DNA of 64,000 nucleotides, from the NCBI RefSeq assembly GCF_014648415.1, contig NZ_BMRB01000008.1, positions 144,042 through 208,041 on the forward strand. The letters are read 5' to 3'. Below, piece after piece: positions 9,427 to 17,440 of the stretch. The notes under the pieces are model-generated. The model had not been told where the DNA came from and did no database searches. It was given only the letters and a program-made list of their open reading frames with translations. The translations under genes were made by a program, and so were the position numbers. Within the stretch, counting starts at the first letter, position 1. Each line of letters begins with the position of its first letter. The DNA is from Actinokineospora fastidiosa (GTDB lineage Bacteria > Actinomycetota > Actinomycetes > Mycobacteriales > Pseudonocardiaceae).

Positions 9427-10398
9427 ATGGAGCTGGAACTCCGGCATCTCCGGGCGATCACCGCCATCAACGACACCGGCAGCCTCAGCAAGGCCGCCCG
9501 CAGGCTCGGCATGAGCCAGCCCGCCCTCAGCGCCATGCTCCAGCGCGTCGAGCGCGCCGTCGGCGCGGAACTGTTCATCCGCGGCGTGCACGGCGCCCAG
9601 GTGACCCCGCTGGGCGCCGACGTGCTCAGCGAGGCCGTCGCGGCCCTGCGCGCGGTCGAGGAGATCCAGCGCTGCGCGCGGTCGTGGATCGATCGAGGCG
9701 GCAGCCCGGACACCGTGCGCGTGGGCGGGACGTGCGGCCTGCTACCGGTCGAACTGAGCCGATGGATGCGCACGCAGCCGTGGGCGGGCCCGGTCAGCGT
9801 GCAGGAGGACATCGACCCGCACACGAACGTCGACATGGTGGTGGCGGGCACGCTCGACCTGGCGCTGGTCTACCTCCCGCCGACGTCCACGCTGACGACG
9901 GCGCAGCTGTCCGTGCCCAGCGCGGTCGTCTTCCCCGAGGAACCCGTCTTCGTGGCGATGGCCCACGACCACCCGCTGGCGCACGAGGAGACCGTCTCGC
10001 TGGACACGGTGGCGGACTTCCCCTGGATCGATGAACCCCCGGGCCATTCCCCGTGGCCCACCTACCTCCGCCAGGTCTGCCGGGCCTGGGGCGTCCGCCT
10101 GGACCAGCAGTACAGCACGATCAGCGTCTCCACCGTCCGCGACCTCCTGACGTCGACGGCAGCCGTGGCGCCCGTCCTGGCCCCCAGCCGCAACCGCCCC
10201 GACAGCGTCGTCATCCGCCCCCTCCACGGCGACCCCCTACGGCAGGAGCTACGCCTGTTCTACCGACCGTGCACGGTGGTCGAGACGCACCTGCCGCGGA
10301 TCATCACCCAGATCGTCCACATCTACGACCTGCTCATCGGCCGCAACGACGCCTTCGACACCTGGTGGCTCAAGTCAGGCCGCGCGAGCGTGGCCTGA
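9427..10398 (+). CDS. LysR-family transcriptional regulator (paralogue 1)
   Basis: A 323-residue LysR protein: winged helix-turn-helix at about residues 3-60 (TGSLSKAARRLGMSQPALSAMLQRVE), then a periplasmic-binding-like effector domain. The start at 9427 aligns with the paralogue at 17441; an earlier ATG at 9415 abuts its AGGA and is less likely. The two proteins share the unusual phrases MAHDHPLA, PWIDEPPG/PWVDEPPG and DxWW near the C-terminus, so they are close relatives. It is divergent from the S8 protease gene and, by the usual LysR logic, may control it. The ligand is unknown. Confidence 0.9.
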   Translation: MELELRHLRAITAINDTGSLSKAARRLGMSQPALSAMLQRVERAVGAELFIRGVHGAQVTPLGADVLSEAVAALRAVEEIQRCARSWIDRGGSPDTVRVGGTCGLLPVELSRWMRTQPWAGPVSVQEDIDPHTNVDMVVAGTLDLALVYLPPTSTLTTAQLSVPSAVVFPEEPVFVAMAHDHPLAHEETVSLDTVADFPWIDEPPGHSPWPTYLRQVCRAWGVRLDQQYSTISVSTVRDLLTSTAAVAPVLAPSRNRPDSVVIRPLHGDPLRQELRLFYRPCTVVETHLPRIITQIVHIYDLLIGRNDAFDTWWLKSGRASVA

Positions 10399-10489
10399 CG
10401 GCGTCGCGCCGGAGCATGCGGGGAGTTGTCGTTCGCCGGTGTGCGCACAAGGCTGGGGGGAGATGCGGAGGAACGGAGCGAGGGGACCG

Positions 10490-11035
10490 ATGGCGCACAT
10501 CGAGCTTGGGGTGGACGAGAACCAGTTCCCGGGGATCAACGGGCCGATGCGGTTTCGGCCGGAGACGGCGAAGCCGCTGAGCGAGTTGGCCGAGGTGCTG
10601 CTTCGGCAGGGGCCGCATCCGCTGAGCGCGGGGGAGCGGGAGCTGATCGCGGCGTATGTGTCGGGGCTCAACGAGTGCGACTTCTGCTGTTCGTCGCACG
10701 CCGCGTTCGCCGCCGCGCAGCTTGATGAGGGGATGTCGCTGGTCGAGCAGGTTCGGGTGGACCTGGACAACGCGGCGGTGTCGGAGAAGTTGCGCGCCTT
10801 GCTGCGGATCGCCGGGGCCGTGCAGGAGAGCGGGCGCAAGGTGACCGCGGACCTCGTCGCCGCCGCGCGGGCCGAGGGCGCGACCGACCTGGAGATCCAC
10901 GACACCGTGCTGATCGCGGCCGCCTTCTGCATGTACAACCGCTACGTCGACGGGTTGGGCACGCTCGCGCCCGGCGACCCGGCGCGGTACGCGGCGGCGG
11001 CGAGCAAGATCGTGGAGCGCGGGTACCTCGACTGA
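10490..11035 (+). CDS. Carboxymuconolactone decarboxylase / AhpD-like alkylhydroperoxidase family protein
   Basis: A 181-residue protein with the AhpD redox motif Glu62-Cys63-x2-Cys66-x3-His70 (ECDFCCSSH), so it should reduce peroxides through a cysteine pair or belong to the peroxidase-related subgroup. An extra Cys67 follows the second catalytic Cys. The start at 10490 has GAGGGG upstream; an earlier in-frame ATG at 10439 would add 17 unconserved residues. It is monocistronic by position, between the LysR gene and the esterase gene. Physiological electron donor is unknown. Confidence 0.85.
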   Translation: MAHIELGVDENQFPGINGPMRFRPETAKPLSELAEVLLRQGPHPLSAGERELIAAYVSGLNECDFCCSSHAAFAAAQLDEGMSLVEQVRVDLDNAAVSEKLRALLRIAGAVQESGRKVTADLVAAARAEGATDLEIHDTVLIAAAFCMYNRYVDGLGTLAPGDPARYAAAASKIVERGYLD

Positions 11036-11152
11036 TCGGGTCGAAAGTATTCGGATGGGAAATGTTTCGGGATTTCGAGACTTTTGATTGTCGACACCCG
11101 TGATCATTGATCGCTATCGTCGGCTTATCACCCCATTCGGAGGGAGGGCCCA

Positions 11153-12754
11153 GTGATTGTCGGCTCGGGCCGCTCAAGGATCCGTTCGACGGCCGTCATG
11201 CTGGCGGTGGCGGCCCTCGCGATCACGGGAGCGGCGACGGTGGTTGCCAGAACCGCTGAACCAGGCGCGTTAGCGGCGCCGGTCGAGGACGACGGCGCGG
11301 ACTGCCCGGTGACCCTGCCGGGCTCTCTGCCCGCCACTGCGAAACTGCCGGACCCGTTTCGGAAAGCGGACGGAACGCGCGTCTCCGCCAAGTCCGATTG
11401 GCGGTGCCGACGCGCGGAGATCCGGGAGTTGGCCGAGCGGCACGTCTACGGCGAAAAGCCCGCCAAACCGTCCAGCGTCACCGGAACGGTCTCCCGAACC
11501 GGAATCACGGTCACCGTCTCGCACAACGGCAGGAGCGCCGCATTCTCGGCGAGCGTCGACCTGCCCAGCGGCACCGGCCCCTTTCCGGCCGTGATCGTCG
11601 TCGGCGGCTTCGGCGCGGACACCGCCGCCATCAAGGCCGCGGGCGCCGCCGTGATCAGCTACGACCCGCTGGCGGTCGGGCGGGAGGGCACGCCGCGCAC
11701 CAACAAGCAGGGCGCGTTCTACAGCATCTACGGGTCGTCGAGCAGCACCGGCCTGCTCGCCGCCTGGGCGTGGGGCGCCAGCCGGATCATCGACGTCGTC
11801 GAGCAGTCGGGCGGCACGATCCTCAGGGCCGACGCGCTGGGCGTCACCGGATGCTCCCGCTACGGCAAGGGCGCGTTCGCGATCGGCGCGTTCGACCAGC
11901 GCATCGCGCTCACCATGCCGGTCGAGTCGGGCAGCGCGGGCGCGCCGATCTTCCGGGGCATCGCGGGCGAGAGCGGCGCGCAGCCGCTGAGCAGCGCCTA
12001 CGGCGAGCAGCCCTGGCTGGGCGACGCCTTCGGCTCCCACACCGGCAACCCGGCGGGCCTGCCGGTCGACACCCACCAGGTCGTCGGCATGATCGCGCCG
12101 CGCGGGCTGTTCATCATGGAGAACCCGCACGTCGACTGGCTGGCCGCGCGCTCGGGGAGCGTCGCAGCGCTGGCGGGCGCGGAGATCTACAAGGCGCTCG
12201 GCGAAGGGGCCAACATCTCCTACTGGTCCGACGTCCAGGACGGCACCCACTGCGCCGCGCGCTCGGAGTGGCGGGCGCCGCTGCAGCAGAGCATCCAGCG
12301 GTTCCTGCTGAGGACGGGCGCCGCGCCCGGCGTCTTCCGGGTGTCGCCCCGCAAGGCGGGCAATCTGGCCGACTGGAGGGACTGGCAGACCCCCACCCTC
12401 TCCGACGGCCCCACCACCCCGCCCACCACGACAACGACGACAACCACCCCGCCGCCGGTCGGTGACGACTGCACGGCATCGGTGTCGGTGAACCAGTGGA
12501 CGGGCGGATTCGTCGCCACCGTGCGGGTGACGGCGGGATCGTCGGCCGTGAACGGCTGGACGGTGGAGATGGCGCTTCCGCCCGGCACGAGCATCACCAA
12601 CGCCTGGAACGCCAACCGCAGCGGGAACACCGGCACGGTGCGGTTCACCAACGTCGGCTACAACGGCGCCATCGCCCCAGGGCAGTCGACCGAGTTCGGC
12701 TACCAGGGCACGGGCGGCCCGCCGGGTTCCCCGCCCACCTGCTCGGCGGGCTAG
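11153..12754 (+). CDS. Secreted glucuronoyl esterase (CE15) with C-terminal cellulose-binding module (CBM2)
   Basis: A 533-residue exported enzyme. After a signal peptide (about 1-42) comes a CE15 domain with the nucleophile motif VTGCSRYGKGA (Ser235), Glu259 in MPVESG and His366 in DGTHCA. These are the residues used by 4-O-methyl-glucuronoyl methylesterases that cut lignin-glucuronoxylan ester bonds. A Pro/Thr linker (about 412-430) leads to a CBM2 with the conserved Trp positions (NQWTGGFVATVRVT). The GTG start has GGAGGGAGGG upstream. The module pairs functionally with the CBM2-GH5 enzyme 1.5 kb downstream: both target plant cell wall. Confidence 0.9.
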   Translation: MIVGSGRSRIRSTAVMLAVAALAITGAATVVARTAEPGALAAPVEDDGADCPVTLPGSLPATAKLPDPFRKADGTRVSAKSDWRCRRAEIRELAERHVYGEKPAKPSSVTGTVSRTGITVTVSHNGRSAAFSASVDLPSGTGPFPAVIVVGGFGADTAAIKAAGAAVISYDPLAVGREGTPRTNKQGAFYSIYGSSSSTGLLAAWAWGASRIIDVVEQSGGTILRADALGVTGCSRYGKGAFAIGAFDQRIALTMPVESGSAGAPIFRGIAGESGAQPLSSAYGEQPWLGDAFGSHTGNPAGLPVDTHQVVGMIAPRGLFIMENPHVDWLAARSGSVAALAGAEIYKALGEGANISYWSDVQDGTHCAARSEWRAPLQQSIQRFLLRTGAAPGVFRVSPRKAGNLADWRDWQTPTLSDGPTTPPTTTTTTTTPPPVGDDCTASVSVNQWTGGFVATVRVTAGSSAVNGWTVEMALPPGTSITNAWNANRSGNTGTVRFTNVGYNGAIAPGQSTEFGYQGTGGPPGSPPTCSAG

Positions 12755-12759
12755 CCCTC

Positions 12760-12797
12760 GCGATATCCGGTGCGGCGACCTCGCCGCGCCGGATATC
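12760..12797 (+). terminator. Hairpin terminator after the CE15 gene
   Basis: A 17-bp inverted repeat (12760-12776 with 12781-12797, one T-G pair) around an ACCT loop lies six bases after the esterase stop. There is no T-tract after it, as is common in high-GC actinobacteria. Confidence 0.6.
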
Positions 12798-12836
12798 GGC
12801 TCGTCCTGGCCGGAGCGGCGGGATACGTTGGCGCGT

Positions 12837-13325
12837 ATGCGCGTGCGCGAGTTCACCGACACCGACTGGCCGCGGGTGTGGCCGATCGTCCGCGAGGTCA
12901 TCCGGGCCGAGGACACCTTCCCCTACGACCCGGCCTGGACGTCGGACCAGGCAAGGGACGTGTGGGTGGTGCGCGCCCCCGGCGTGACGGCGGTGGCCGA
13001 GGAGGACGGCCGCATCCTGGGCACCGCGCACATGCAGTCCAACCGACCCGGCCGAGGCGCGCACGTCGCCACGGCCAGCTTCATGGTCGCGGGGCACGCC
13101 CGCGGCCGCGGCGTCGGCCGGGCGCTGTGCGAGCACGCGCTCGACTGGGCCCGGTCCCTCGGCTACGCGGGCATGCAGTTCAACGCGGTCGTCGAGACCA
13201 ACACCGCGGCCGTGAACCTGTACCTCGACCTGGGGTTCACCATCATCGGCACCGTCCCCGGCGCGTTCGACCACCCCCGGCACGGCCGCGTCGGCCTGCA
13301 CGTGATGTATATCGAGCTCGGCTGA
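12837..13325 (+). CDS. GNAT-family N-acetyltransferase
   Basis: A 162-residue cytoplasmic acetyltransferase. The acetyl-CoA binding loop reads GHARGRGVGRALCEHAL (about residues 87-103), followed by the motif-B segment NTAAVNLYLDLGF. This is the phosphinothricin-acetyltransferase-like subgroup; the acceptor is unknown. An ATG at 12837 is preferred over a TTG at 12828 because it begins the conserved MRVREFTDTDW; neither has a strong ribosome site. It sits alone between the esterase and a small hypothetical gene 55 bases downstream. Confidence 0.88.
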   Translation: MRVREFTDTDWPRVWPIVREVIRAEDTFPYDPAWTSDQARDVWVVRAPGVTAVAEEDGRILGTAHMQSNRPGRGAHVATASFMVAGHARGRGVGRALCEHALDWARSLGYAGMQFNAVVETNTAAVNLYLDLGFTIIGTVPGAFDHPRHGRVGLHVMYIELG

Positions 13326-13380
13326 CCGATCTGCCACGAACGGATATCCCCGGGCGGCGCGTTCCCGCCACACTGGAGCC

Positions 13381-13692
13381 ATGTACTTCCGCATCACCGA
13401 GGACAGCGTCGAGCTCGTCGAGCCGGAGAACCTGACGGCGTTCCACGCGGTCCGCTCACCCGGGCTCGGCGACGCCGCCTTCGCCGAGAGCGTGCGCCGG
13501 GCCGGGCTCGGCGAGCCCGTCGGGGACGGCCACCTCATGGTGTCGATCGACGCCGTGCGCAGGCTCGCCGCCGGACGGGTCGGCCCGGACTGGGCGGACG
13601 GTCTGGCCAAGATGGTGGCCTACGCGGCGGGCAAGGGGTGGGTCGACGAGACCGGCGCCCGCGTCCGCGCCCACGTGGAGATAATCGATTGA
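13381..13692 (+). CDS. Small conserved-looking hypothetical protein (103 residues)
   Basis: I do not recognise a named family. The protein is soluble, acidic and free of Cys, with no signal peptide or membrane segment. It begins MYFRITEDSVELVEP and has an internal DAVRRLAAGRVGPDW stretch. Codon use with strong G/C at third positions supports coding. It may be co-transcribed with the acetyltransferase, 55 bases upstream. A terminator follows at 13842. Confidence 0.7.
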   Translation: MYFRITEDSVELVEPENLTAFHAVRSPGLGDAAFAESVRRAGLGEPVGDGHLMVSIDAVRRLAAGRVGPDWADGLAKMVAYAAGKGWVDETGARVRAHVEIID

Positions 13693-13841
13693 CGATCATC
13701 CGGGTGATCGGCAGGATTTGCGTTACCGGCCAAGGAGGAAGCGATGGGACAGCGGGGAACGCAGCGGCGTTATCGCGTCGGCGGCCTGTCGCGTCCCCGA
13801 TCCTCCGGCTCCCCGCCATGACCCGTCGGTCATGATCCGGG

Positions 13842-13880
13842 AGCCGCCCGTCGGGAGTCCGACCGGGCGGCTTTCCTTTG
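13842..13880 (+). terminator. Rho-independent terminator before the tRNA genes
   Basis: An inverted repeat (13842-13854 with 13859-13872, one bulged G) around a GAGT loop is followed by TTTCCTTT. It insulates the RNA genes from the upstream protein genes. Confidence 0.75.
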
Positions 13881-13891
13881 TGGACTCTCCA

Positions 13892-13974
13892 GGTGGAGCT
13901 GGGCTGTGGAGCCCGACCCGGCGGTAAACCGGGAGCCCCTGCGGGCACAGGTGGTTCGACCCCACCCTCCACCA
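13892..13974 (+). tRNA. Atypical type-II tRNA-like element (anticodon position reads GTA)
   Basis: The 83-nt element folds into a full cloverleaf with all stems Watson-Crick paired: acceptor 7 bp (13892-13898 with 13967-13973), anticodon stem 5 bp (13917-13921 with 13929-13933), variable-arm stem 4 bp (13935-13938 with 13943-13946) and T-stem 5 bp (13950-13954 with 13962-13966) with loop TTCGACC. Two features are abnormal. The D-arm is a long stem closing on a four-base loop (GTGG), as in selenocysteine tRNA, and the anticodon loop CGGTAAA has G instead of the universal T at position 33. It stands four bases before tRNA-Arg. It may be a noncanonical tRNA or a pseudo-tRNA; I cannot assign its amino acid. 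Confidence 0.45.
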
Positions 13975-13977
13975 CAT

Positions 13978-14051
13978 ACCCCTGTAGCTCAGCTGGACAG
14001 AGCAGCGGTCTACGAAGCCGCGGGTCGTCGGTTCGAATCCGGCCGGGGGTG
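13978..14051 (+). tRNA. tRNA-Arg (anticodon ACG)
   Basis: A standard cloverleaf: acceptor 13978-13984 with 14044-14050 (one T-G pair), D-stem GCTC/GAGC, anticodon stem 14005-14009 with 14017-14021, loop CTACGAA giving anticodon ACG at 14012-14014, five-base variable loop, and T-arm with loop TTCGAAT. The discriminator is G14051 and CCA is not encoded, as usual in actinobacteria. It would read CGU-box Arg codons after deamination of A34. No integrase or duplicated 3' end was found nearby. Confidence 0.9.
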
Positions 14052-14223
14052 CGGCGTCGCGGACAGGGGTGCCCGCGACGCTTTTCGCGGCCGTGGTGAA
14101 CTCGGCGGACACGCCGGTCATCGACCGGAGCAGGGGGTTCGATGCCCTCCGGCCGCGCCGACCACTCTCCGTCACCGCTGTGTACAGGTCGGCATCTCGC
14201 GGTGTACCGTCCCCGACGATGTC

Positions 14224-14237
14224 TGGGAGCGCTCCCA
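14224..14237. promoter_or_regulatory. CebR-type operator upstream of the GH5 cellulase
   Basis: The perfect 14-bp palindrome TGGGAGCGCTCCCA, identical to the known CebR box of Streptomyces, lies 31 bases before the cellulase start. In Streptomyces CebR is a LacI-family repressor released by cellobiose or cellotriose. A cebR gene is not in this window. Confidence 0.85.
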
Positions 14238-14268
14238 GATTTGGCTGTCGAGAGATGAGGAGGGCCCA

Positions 14269-15669
14269 GTGAAGCGCTCCATCGCCGCTCTTGCGGCATG
14301 CGGGGCGGTCGTCGGCGCCGCGGCGGTGGTCCTGCCGCAGGCCGCGGCCGCGGCCCAGGGATGCCGCGTCGACTACACCGTCACGAGTCAGTGGCAAGGC
14401 GGCTTCCAGGCGAGTGTGAAGCTCACGAACCTCGGGGACCCGGTCAGCGGCTGGTCGCTGGGCTTCGGCTTCCCGGACGCCGGGCAGCGGGTGTCGCAGG
14501 GGTGGAACGCGGCCTGGACGCAGTCCGGGTCGGCGGTCACCGCCGCCAACGTCGACTGGAACCGGTCGCTGGCCACCGGGGCCGTGGTCGACCTCGGCTT
14601 CGTCGGGTCGTGGTCGGGCAGCAACCCCGAGCCCGCGTCGTTCACGCTCAACGGCGTCACGTGCACCGGAGGCACCACCCCGCCCACGACGACGACCACC
14701 ACGACCACCACCACGCCCCCGCCGACCGGCCGCACGCCGGTCGAGATCAACGGCCAGCTGCGGGTGTGCGGGGTCAACCTGTGCAACCAGTACAACCGGC
14801 CGATCCAGCTGCGCGGCATGAGCACGCACGGCCTGCAGTGGTTCTCCCGCTGCTACAACAACGCCTCCCTCGACGCGCTGGCCACGGACTGGCAGGCCGA
14901 CCTGTTCCGCATCGCCATGTACGTGCAGGAAGGCGGCTACGAGACCAACCCGTCCGGGTTCACCAGCCAGGTCAACAACCTCGTCGACATGGCCGAGGCG
15001 CGCGGGCTCTACGCGGTGATCGATTTCCACACGCTCACCCCGGGCGACCCGAACTACAACCTCGACCGCGCCAAGACGTTCTTCGCCTCCGTGGCGTCCC
15101 GCAACGGGGCGAAGAAGAACGTGATCTACGAGATCGCCAACGAGCCCAACGGGGTCAGCTGGGCGGCGATCAAGAGCTACGCCGAGCAGGTCATCCCGGT
15201 GATCCGCCGGGCCGACCCGGACGCGGTCATCCTCGTCGGCACCCGCGCGTGGTCGTCCCTGGGCGTCTCGGAGGGCTCGAACGAGAGCGAGATCATCAAC
15301 AACCCCGTGAACGCGACGAACATCATGTACACGTTCCACTTCTACGCGGCCTCGCACAAGGACAACTACCGCGCCACGGTGAGCCGCGCGGCGGGCAGGC
15401 TGCCGCTGTTCGTCAGCGAGTTCGGCACGGTCACCGCCACCGGCGGCGGCGCGTACGACCGGGCCAGCACCGCGGCCTGGCTCGACCTGCTGGACCAGCT
15501 CAAGATCAGCTACGTGAACTGGACCTACTCCGACGCCAACGAGAGCAGCGCGGCCTTCCGCCCGGGCACCTGCAACGGCGGCACGTACACCGGGAGCGGC
15601 GTCCTGACCGAGTCCGGGGCGTACATCAAGAGCCGGATCAGCACGCCGGACACCTTCCCGACCAGCTGA
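14269..15669 (+). CDS. Secreted CBM2-GH5 endoglucanase (cellulase)
   Basis: A 466-residue exported cellulase. Signal peptide about 1-29; CBM2 about 31-132 with conserved Trp residues (SQWQGGFQASV, SGWSLGF, QGWNAAW); a Thr/Pro linker 136-153; GH5 catalytic domain about 157-460 with the acid/base Glu292 in ANEPNG and the nucleophile Glu384 in FVSEFG. It should cut internal beta-1,4-glucan bonds in cellulose outside the cell. GTG at 14269 has GGAGGG upstream. The CebR palindrome at 14224 implies induction by cello-oligosaccharides. A hairpin terminator follows the stop. Confidence 0.93.
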   Translation: MKRSIAALAACGAVVGAAAVVLPQAAAAAQGCRVDYTVTSQWQGGFQASVKLTNLGDPVSGWSLGFGFPDAGQRVSQGWNAAWTQSGSAVTAANVDWNRSLATGAVVDLGFVGSWSGSNPEPASFTLNGVTCTGGTTPPTTTTTTTTTTPPPTGRTPVEINGQLRVCGVNLCNQYNRPIQLRGMSTHGLQWFSRCYNNASLDALATDWQADLFRIAMYVQEGGYETNPSGFTSQVNNLVDMAEARGLYAVIDFHTLTPGDPNYNLDRAKTFFASVASRNGAKKNVIYEIANEPNGVSWAAIKSYAEQVIPVIRRADPDAVILVGTRAWSSLGVSEGSNESEIINNPVNATNIMYTFHFYAASHKDNYRATVSRAAGRLPLFVSEFGTVTATGGGAYDRASTAAWLDLLDQLKISYVNWTYSDANESSAAFRPGTCNGGTYTGSGVLTESGAYIKSRISTPDTFPTS

Positions 15670-15675
15670 CCGACG

Positions 15676-15705
15676 CCCGGAGCCCTGCCGAGGCAGGGCT
15701 CCGGG
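15676..15705 (+). terminator. Hairpin terminator after the GH5 gene
   Basis: A 14-bp perfect inverted repeat (15676-15689 with 15692-15705) starts six bases after the cellulase stop. No T-tract follows. Confidence 0.65.
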
Positions 15706-15891
15706 CCACCTCCTCCGACGAGGCCGCCCCATGCAGACCGGCATGGGGCCGTTGTGCGGGCAAACCGCTATGGCCGGTTGTGATCTCCCGACCTCGCGCG
15801 GGTCGCGCCTACCGTCCAGGTACCACCTGGGCCGCGGTCGACCCGGTGCGCCGCCCGGTGGTCCAACCCCTGCACAGCGAGGAGTCTTCCC

Positions 15892-17328
15892 ATGCCCTTT
15901 GCGCTATCCAGACCAGGACGTGTCGTCGTGGCCGCGGTGGTGCTCGCCGCGTCGTTCACGGCGGGCGCGGCGCAGGCCGAACCCACCCAGGAACAGGCGG
16001 TGCTCGCCGCCATGGAGCGTGATCTCGGTCTGGACGCCGCCGCCGCGCGGGCCAGGCTGACCGCCGAGCGCACGGCGATGGGGGCCGAGCGGGCCGTGCG
16101 CTCGCGGGTCGGGCCGGGCAAGCTCGGCGGCGCCTGGTTCGACGCGGCGCGCGGGGCGCTCGTCGTCGCGGTCACCGATCCGGCCGCCGCGGCTGCGGTC
16201 CGCGGCCTCGGCGTCGAGACCACGCTCGTCGCGCTGTCGCAGTCCACTCTGGACAGCACCAAGGCCCGGCTGGACGCCGAGGTGGCGACGAAACCGGCGG
16301 CCGTGCCCGGGTGGTACGTCGACGTGACCACGAACTCGGTCGTCGTCAAGCACCGGGGACCGGGCGAGGCCGCCCGCGCCTGGGTGCGCGGGGCCGGCGT
16401 GACCGGCGGGGTGCGGTTCGAGCAGACCTGGGAGCAGCCCAGGCTGGCGATCGACGTCGTCGGCGGGAACCGGTACTGGACCTCGCAGTACGGGTGCTCG
16501 GTCGGCTTCGCGGTGCAGGGCGGGTTCATCACCGCGGGGCACTGCGGCAAGGTCGGCGAGACGACCACGCAGCCGTCCGGGAGATTCGCGGGCTCCAGCT
16601 TCCCCGTCGACGACATGGCGTTCGTGCGCACCGACGCGGGCAACACCTTGATCGGCGCGGTCAACAACTACTCGGGCGGCCGGGTCGCGGTCGAGGGGTC
16701 GCGGGAGGCGCCGGTCGGGTCGTCGATCTGCCGCTCCGGCGGCACGACCGGCTGGCACTGCGGCACGATCCGCTCCCGCAACGCCACCGTCGACTACGGG
16801 TCGCAGGGCAAGGTGTACGAGGCGATCGAGACCACGGCGTGCGGCGAGCCCGGCGACTCCGGCGGGTCGGCGATCTCCGGCGGCCAGGCCCAGGGCGTGA
16901 CCTCCGGCGCGGCGGGCGACTGCCGCGGCGGCGCGGCCACGACCTGGTACCAGCCGGTCCCGGAGATCCTGACCCGCTACGGCGTCACCCTGCTGACCAC
17001 CGACGGCGGCGGCGACCCGCCCGGCGAGTGCGGCGCGGACCGCTACAGCGGATCGCTGTCCGCGCGCCAGAGCGCCGTGCAGCCGACCTCGGGGTACTAC
17101 CAGGCCGCCGCGGGAACGCACCGTGGCTGCCTGACCGGCCCGTCGGGCGCTGACTTCGACCTGTACCTGGAGCGGTGGACGGGCTCGGGGTGGGCCGCGG
17201 CCGCGTCGGGCACCAGCGCCGCCGCCGACGAAAAGGTCGAGTACAGCGGGCAGGCGGGCTACTACCGCTGGCGGGTGCACGCCTACAGCGGCACCGGGGC
17301 CTACACGCTGCTGGCGGCCAAGCCCTGA
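15892..17328 (+). CDS. Secreted S1 (alpha-lytic/streptogrisin-type) protease with C-terminal accessory domain
   Basis: A 478-residue exported protease: signal peptide about 1-29, alpha-lytic-type pro-region about 30-182, catalytic domain about 184-375. The triad is visible as His217 (TAGHC), Asp241 (PVDDMAFV) and Ser323 (GEPGDSGGS), with two disulphide-type Cys pairs around His and Ser. After a Gly-rich linker a roughly 95-residue domain (FDLYLERW, GYYRWRVHAYSGTG) matches the tail of the S8 protease at 7137-9203. The ATG at 15892 follows GGAGTC. A LysR gene of the same subgroup as that beside the S8 gene follows 112 bases downstream. Confidence 0.92.
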   Translation: MPFALSRPGRVVVAAVVLAASFTAGAAQAEPTQEQAVLAAMERDLGLDAAAARARLTAERTAMGAERAVRSRVGPGKLGGAWFDAARGALVVAVTDPAAAAAVRGLGVETTLVALSQSTLDSTKARLDAEVATKPAAVPGWYVDVTTNSVVVKHRGPGEAARAWVRGAGVTGGVRFEQTWEQPRLAIDVVGGNRYWTSQYGCSVGFAVQGGFITAGHCGKVGETTTQPSGRFAGSSFPVDDMAFVRTDAGNTLIGAVNNYSGGRVAVEGSREAPVGSSICRSGGTTGWHCGTIRSRNATVDYGSQGKVYEAIETTACGEPGDSGGSAISGGQAQGVTSGAAGDCRGGAATTWYQPVPEILTRYGVTLLTTDGGGDPPGECGADRYSGSLSARQSAVQPTSGYYQAAAGTHRGCLTGPSGADFDLYLERWTGSGWAAAASGTSAAADEKVEYSGQAGYYRWRVHAYSGTGAYTLLAAKP

Positions 17329-17440
17329 CCGCGCCGGTGGACCCGTCGGACCCGTGCCGGTCCGGCGGGTCTACCGGTCCGCCCGCCCGGGCCCGTACTC
17401 TCGGCCGGTGCGCCGCCTGCGCGCGCTCCGGGAGGTGCCC

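Noticed and set aside
13978..14051. tRNA-Arg 3' end as an attachment site of an integrated element.
   Set aside because: No integrase gene and no repeated copy of the tRNA 3' end were found in the following sequence.
14685..14740. ACC/ACG-rich microrepeat as a structural repeat.
   Set aside because: It codes the Thr/Pro linker of the CBM2-GH5 enzyme, as does a similar stretch near 12415 in the CE15 enzyme.
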